Shown: piece by piece, positions 60,458-64,000 of the stretch
Layout: each line of letters begins with the position of its first letter
Numbering within the stretch: position 1 is the first letter of the stretch
Assembly: GCF_022601875.1 (NCBI RefSeq)
Contig: NZ_JAKVIP010000011.1
Coordinates: 62,001-126,000 of the forward strand
Length of the DNA stretch: 64,000 nucleotides
Direction of reading: 5' to 3'
Source: Chryseobacterium sp. SSA4.19
GTDB taxonomy: Bacteria > Bacteroidota > Bacteroidia > Flavobacteriales > Weeksellaceae
Notes under the pieces: generated by a model
What the model was told of the DNA's origin: nothing
Seen by the model: only the letters and a program-made list of their open reading frames with translations
Databases searched by the model: none
Translations under genes and position numbers: made by a program

Positions 60458-61957
60458 ATGAAAAGTTTAGACATTCATAAAAGTGAATATTTAAAACAAT
60501 TTGAAACCGAAACCTACGGAAGGAATCTTTTCAGAACACAGGAAGAAGAAAGACTGGATGCTCCGAATGAGGAGTGCGGTATCTTCGGAATGTATTCGGA
60601 TAATGATCTCGATACGTTTTCTCTTTCACAGTTTGGGCTTTTTGCACTTCAGCACAGAGGCCAGGAAGCATGTGGTATTTCTGTTTTAAAAGACGGAAGG
60701 ATCACCAATATGAAAGATGAAGGATTGGTTTTGGATGTGTATAAGGAGATCAGTGACCCTGAAACTTTTATGGGAAATTCTGCCATCGGGCATACCCGGT
60801 ATACCACAGCAGGAGATAAAAAGAAATACAATTTTCAGCCGTTCTTTGCAAAAAACGAATATGATCAGATTATTCTGTCCATTGCCCATAACGGTAACCT
60901 TACGAATGCAAAAGAGCTGAAAGCTGAACTTGAAGCTGAAGGAGTTGTATTCAGAGCGACTTCAGATTCTGAAGTGATCCTTAGACTAATCCAGAAAAAT
61001 CTTGACCTTGGACTTCGGGCAGCGATTAAGGTAACAATGGAAAAAATCGAAGGTGCTTATTCCGTTGTAGGAATGACCAGAAATAAATTCTTCGCTTTCA
61101 GGGACTTTAACGGAATCAGACCGCTTGTTTTAGGAGCTATTGATGAAAAATCATACGTTGTGGCTTCTGAGTCTGTGGCATTAGATGCAGTAGGTGCGCA
61201 GTATGTTCGTGATATTTTACCGGGAGAAATTGTATATACCAATGAAAACGAGCCCGGGAAACTCCACTCGTACATGGCAGATGAAGAAAAAGGAAAACAG
61301 AGAATCTGTTCATTTGAATACATTTACTTTGCAAGACCCGATTCTTCTCTGGAAAATATCAATGTATATGAAATCAGGGAAAAATCGGGAGAGAAAATCT
61401 GGCACCAGGCTCCTGTAGATGCTGATGTGGTCATTGGCGTTCCGGATTCCGGTGTTCCCGCTGCCATCGGTTTCTCTAAGGCTTCAGGAATTCCTTTTCG
61501 TCCGGTTCTTATTAAAAACCGCTACATCGGAAGAAGTTTCATTGTCCCGACCCAGGAAATGAGGGAAAGGATAGTCAACCTGAAACTGAATCCCATTATT
61601 TCTGAAATCAAGGATAAAAGAGTAGTCATTATTGACGACTCCATCGTAAGGGGAACAACTTCCAAAAGGCTGGTTAAAATCTTAAAAGATGCAGGTGTAA
61701 AGGAAATTCATTTCAGAAGTGTATCTCCGCCGATTATCGCACCCTGTTATCTGGGAATCGATACGCCTTCAAAAGATGACCTGATTTCTGCCAATATGAC
61801 TACGGAACAGCTTAAAGATTACCTGGGAGTAGATTCTCTGGAGTTTTTAAGTGTAGATAATTTAAAAGAAATTTTAGGTTCTGCCAACCATTGCTTCGGA
61901 TGTTTTACAGAAGAATATCCTGTAGCTAAAGGAGAGGAAGTAGAACTGTTCAATTAA
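60458..61957 (+). CDS. purF: Amidophosphoribosyltransferase
   Basis: 499 aa. Catalyses the first committed step of purine synthesis (PRPP plus glutamine). The N-terminal nucleophile Cys40 in EECGIFGMYS shows a 39-residue propeptide to be removed, longer than the 11 residues of the Bacillus enzyme. PRPP motif VVIIDDSIVRGTTSKRLV (about 389-406). Four Cys match the 4Fe-4S ligands of the Bacillus type: C284 in RICSFEYIYF, C430 in APCYLGID, C479 and C482 in HCFGCF, so an oxygen-sensitive, cluster-containing PurF is expected. Confidence 0.97.
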   Translation: MKSLDIHKSEYLKQFETETYGRNLFRTQEEERLDAPNEECGIFGMYSDNDLDTFSLSQFGLFALQHRGQEACGISVLKDGRITNMKDEGLVLDVYKEISDPETFMGNSAIGHTRYTTAGDKKKYNFQPFFAKNEYDQIILSIAHNGNLTNAKELKAELEAEGVVFRATSDSEVILRLIQKNLDLGLRAAIKVTMEKIEGAYSVVGMTRNKFFAFRDFNGIRPLVLGAIDEKSYVVASESVALDAVGAQYVRDILPGEIVYTNENEPGKLHSYMADEEKGKQRICSFEYIYFARPDSSLENINVYEIREKSGEKIWHQAPVDADVVIGVPDSGVPAAIGFSKASGIPFRPVLIKNRYIGRSFIVPTQEMRERIVNLKLNPIISEIKDKRVVIIDDSIVRGTTSKRLVKILKDAGVKEIHFRSVSPPIIAPCYLGIDTPSKDDLISANMTTEQLKDYLGVDSLEFLSVDNLKEILGSANHCFGCFTEEYPVAKGEEVELFN

Positions 61958-62045
61958 TTTGTCTACATAAAAACTTCTTGAGGCCGTGCCTTGGTCAAAA
62001 GTAAAAATCAGAAAAAATATCATAAAGTGTAGCTTTGTGACTTAT

Positions 62046-62073
62046 AATACTCCGGGACATGTCCCGGAGTATT
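62046..62073. terminator. 28-bp perfect palindrome, probable terminator of pur genes
   Basis: AATACTCCGGGACA then TGTCCCGGAGTATT, a perfect palindrome around ACATGT, followed by TTATTT. About 90 nt after the purF stop. Confidence 0.8.
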
Positions 62074-62337
62074 TTATTTATAAATATAGAACTTTCAATC
62101 ATTTCAGATATTCATTTTAATTTAAGATTTTTTTATATAATACCAATATAAATAAATTGTTTTGTTTGCATTTTTCGATATTAAGCTTACCGTTAATGCG
62201 TATTATTTCAGATCGTAGTTCTACTACAAAATGTGAATTAATGCTGTTAAAACTTTTATTAATGGATGTTTAGCTCTATATTCGCTATAAGAGTACCACC
62301 AAATTACAAAATAATAACAGATTAAAATTTACATATT
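62074..62337 (+). other. Non-coding region before tssD
   Basis: AT-rich leader region with no ORF of interest and no exact TTG/TAnnTTTG promoter. Together with 61958-62073 it makes a 380-bp gap. The tssD promoter is somewhere here but I cannot place it. Confidence 0.4.
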
Positions 62338-62742
62338 ATGGCAGCAAATTCAAGAGGAATATTAAAATTCAATGGTAGTGAAGGTCAGAAATTATTAAAG
62401 CTGAATTACAGTGTATCAAGGTCTACAGACGTTTCCGGACGTGTATCTTCAGACCCTTCAAATGCGCTTATCAAACTGACAATAGAAGCAACAGAAAAAT
62501 CAGATATCCTTGAATCTTTACTGAATGGAAAATACAAGCCTACAAGCGGAGAAATTACATTTAATAAATCTCATGAAGAAGGTACATTAATCACATTGAA
62601 CTGGGAAAACGGTTATGTGATTCAACATGAAGTAAACTTCGATGCCGTAGATGAAAACTCAATGTTGATCAGCTTTGTCGTAAGCGCAGAAACAATCAAC
62701 TACGGAAATTCAGCGTACAAAGGTCTTTGGCCGTCAAGCTAA
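62338..62742 (+). CDS. tssD: T6SS tube protein TssD (Hcp-like, Bacteroidota type)
   Basis: 134 aa, the size of Hcp-type tube subunits. Start MAANSRGILKFNGSEGQKLL and later KLNYSVSRSTDVSGRVSSDP match the TssD family of the Bacteroidota T6SS (T6SSiii). LTIEATEKSDILESLLNGKY and the end YGNSAYKGLWPSS are also typical. It stacks in hexameric rings in the contractile sheath and is released with effectors. Followed by a terminator and then vgrG, so it is expressed on its own, probably at high level. Confidence 0.93.
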   Translation: MAANSRGILKFNGSEGQKLLKLNYSVSRSTDVSGRVSSDPSNALIKLTIEATEKSDILESLLNGKYKPTSGEITFNKSHEEGTLITLNWENGYVIQHEVNFDAVDENSMLISFVVSAETINYGNSAYKGLWPSS

Positions 62743-62780
62743 ACAAGGTCTTATCTTTCAGCATTAATGAATACAAAAAT

Positions 62781-62806
62781 AAGGCTGTCTTTACAGACAG
62801 TCTTTT
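62781..62806 (+). terminator. Terminator after tssD
   Basis: 10-bp stem AAGGCTGTCT / AGACAGTCTT (one G-T pair), 4-nt loop, then TTT. It would let tssD be made separately from vgrG. Confidence 0.75.
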
Positions 62807-62945
62807 TCACAGAATTGTTGAGATTAACCAATTGAAATTTACAGAAAATAGGTCTGGCATTAGCTTTAACATAATATTAAGGATTTATATTTTATAAGAT
62901 CTGAATAAATTTTGTATTTTTAACATACCACACAAACACGAAATT

Positions 62946-64000
62946 ATGTCGAATATATCATCAACATCGGGAGGCTCTGTGTTTCGTCCGTCGCAGAATG
63001 CTTCAGGAGTATCAGCGAACCATCAGAGCGGGATCAACCGCCTGGTAAAATTATCTTTGATTATTGAAGGTAAAGTTATCAAATATTACAAGCATTTCAG
63101 ACTGAAGCAAAGCGCACAGAGTCATCATGAATTTACACTCACTTTAGCTCATGATACTTTAGGCGATCGCCAAACCCATACCTTAGAAGAAGCTAATAAG
63201 TTTTTAGGAAAACGCTTAACGGCAGTCATTTCCTACAAAGATATAGACAAAAGCCCTGAACGGACATTTGTCGGTGTCATAACAGGAGTAGGTTTCAGCC
63301 AGGAAAAAATGAGTCTCGGGAATATTATCCTTTCGGGATACAGTCCTACTATTTTATTAGATGGGGCTCCCCATATTCAGAGTTTTGGGGGCAGCCAGCC
63401 TGTCAATATGGGCATTATCGCTGAAGAAGTGATCAGACAGGGTTTAGATAAAAGTCGTTTTGATGTAAGGATTGATACCAACGATTATTCTCAAATTATC
63501 TACAGCAGCCAGTACGATGAGACGCATTACAATTACCTGGCAAGAATGGCAGAAGCCTATGGCGAACAGTTTTATTACGACGGTGAAGTTCTTCACTTCG
63601 GAAAGCTTCCACCACAAAACCAACCGATTAAACTGACGTACGGAAGCAGTGCCAATGATATTAAAGTGGAATTAAAGGCAGTTCACACAAAGCCGCAATT
63701 CTACGGTTACAACAGCAGCAAACATGAGAAGCTGACTTCCGGAGCAACTCCGATTCAACATGTCGGAGATTTAGCCAAAACAGCTTATCAGCATAACGAA
63801 ACAATTTACAGAACACCTTCTTTACGGGTGGCTCCTATTAAAGCAACGACCCATTTGGATGTGGAATACTCACAGAGAAGTACATCGGGAAGTGAAGCGG
63901 TAAATGTATTTACCGTTTCAGGTTCTACAACGGTTCCCTTTTTACATCCGGGCTGCGCTGTGAATATTGATATGAGAAAACCCGATACGAATGAAACTTC
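62946..64000 (+). CDS. vgrG: T6SS spike protein VgrG (TssI), truncated by the window
   Basis: First 351 codons only; the frame is open at the window end. Start ATG 62946 (MSNISSTSGGSVFRPSQNAS). The N-terminal region is the gp27-like base: VKLSLIIEGKVIKYYKHFRL, HHEFTLTLAHDTLGDRQTHT, ERTFVGVITGVGFSQEKMSL, then YSSQYDETHYNYLARMAEAY followed by GEQFYYDG, the classic VgrG/phage late-control D motif. The gp5-like spike and any C-terminal effector lie beyond the window. PAAR, effector and immunity genes would be expected downstream. Confidence 0.92.
   Translation, partial: MSNISSTSGGSVFRPSQNASGVSANHQSGINRLVKLSLIIEGKVIKYYKHFRLKQSAQSHHEFTLTLAHDTLGDRQTHTLEEANKFLGKRLTAVISYKDIDKSPERTFVGVITGVGFSQEKMSLGNIILSGYSPTILLDGAPHIQSFGGSQPVNMGIIAEEVIRQGLDKSRFDVRIDTNDYSQIIYSSQYDETHYNYLARMAEAYGEQFYYDGEVLHFGKLPPQNQPIKLTYGSSANDIKVELKAVHTKPQFYGYNSSKHEKLTSGATPIQHVGDLAKTAYQHNETIYRTPSLRVAPIKATTHLDVEYSQRSTSGSEAVNVFTVSGSTTVPFLHPGCAVNIDMRKPDTNET

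Noticed and set aside
62285..62292. A TATAAG box upstream of tssD as a further SatD operator
   Set aside because: It is a single copy in AT-rich sequence without the 29-bp periodicity or inverted partner.

Overview
The window reads as the chromosome of a flavobacterium in the Bacteroidota, most likely a Chryseobacterium-type Weeksellaceae. Evidence: low GC; promoters of the form TTG-N(about 20)-TAnnTTTG; almost no Shine-Dalgarno sequences; cargo with type IX secretion (T9SS) C-terminal sorting tails; an ATP synthase operon without atpD/atpC; a Bacteroidota-type T6SS tube gene (tssD) followed by vgrG; and many families typical of this group. I saw no rRNA, tRNA, CRISPR array or insertion sequence. 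Functions are assigned from protein motifs and context only; no database search was run.

Layout. 0-7.3 kb: glgC, an SRPBCC membrane protein, the 2-oxoglutarate dehydrogenase genes sucA-sucB, apaG. 7.3-15.1 kb (mostly minus): DnaQ-like exonuclease, glycosyltransferase plus lipid acyltransferase pair, rpsF-rpsR-rplI, an unknown protein, a second 2-oxoacid dehydrogenase E2, an SAM hydrolase; a thioredoxin-fold protein lies on plus. 15.2-20 kb: phoH and four consecutive outer-membrane beta-barrel genes. 20-27.4 kb: TM2 protein and ffh (minus), then atp genes (small membrane protein, atpB-E-F-H-A-G). 27.5-33.6 kb: CNNM/CorC-type protein, clpS, udk, divIC-like, methylmalonyl-CoA mutase small subunit, DinB, THUMP-like methyltransferase, lipoprotein. 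33.7-45.3 kb: M20 dipeptidase, T9SS cargo, SDR, etfB-etfA, bifunctional nuclease, nucleoside permease, ECF sigma/anti-sigma/OM-protein trio, thiolase. 45.5-52.7 kb: UMF1-type MFS, T9SS metalloprotease, GHMP kinase-UbiA-proline dehydrogenase. 52.7-59.2 kb: sorting-domain pseudogene, HTH regulator, M14 peptidase, DUF4920, amino-acid permease, SatD-DUF3307 pair. 59.3-62 kb: purC, a four-helix-bundle cassette, purF. 62.3 kb to the end: T6SS tssD and the start of vgrG.

The most interesting structure is outside the housekeeping genes. The SatD-like protein at 57907-58512 carries four motifs in the order expected of a class III nucleotidyl cyclase, has its own C-terminal HTH, and is followed 2 nt later by a polytopic membrane protein; TATAAG boxes spaced exactly 29 bp lie upstream. 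A four-helix-bundle gene between purC and purF is bracketed by inverted heptamer repeats, and degenerate repeats of the same 7-bp period occur, without a gene, between rpsR and rplI and between atpA and atpG. Four TTACAnnTGTAA-like boxes at 22-23 bp spacing cover the promoter of the HTH regulator. A 44-bp perfect palindrome and a structured extragenic repeat are also present.
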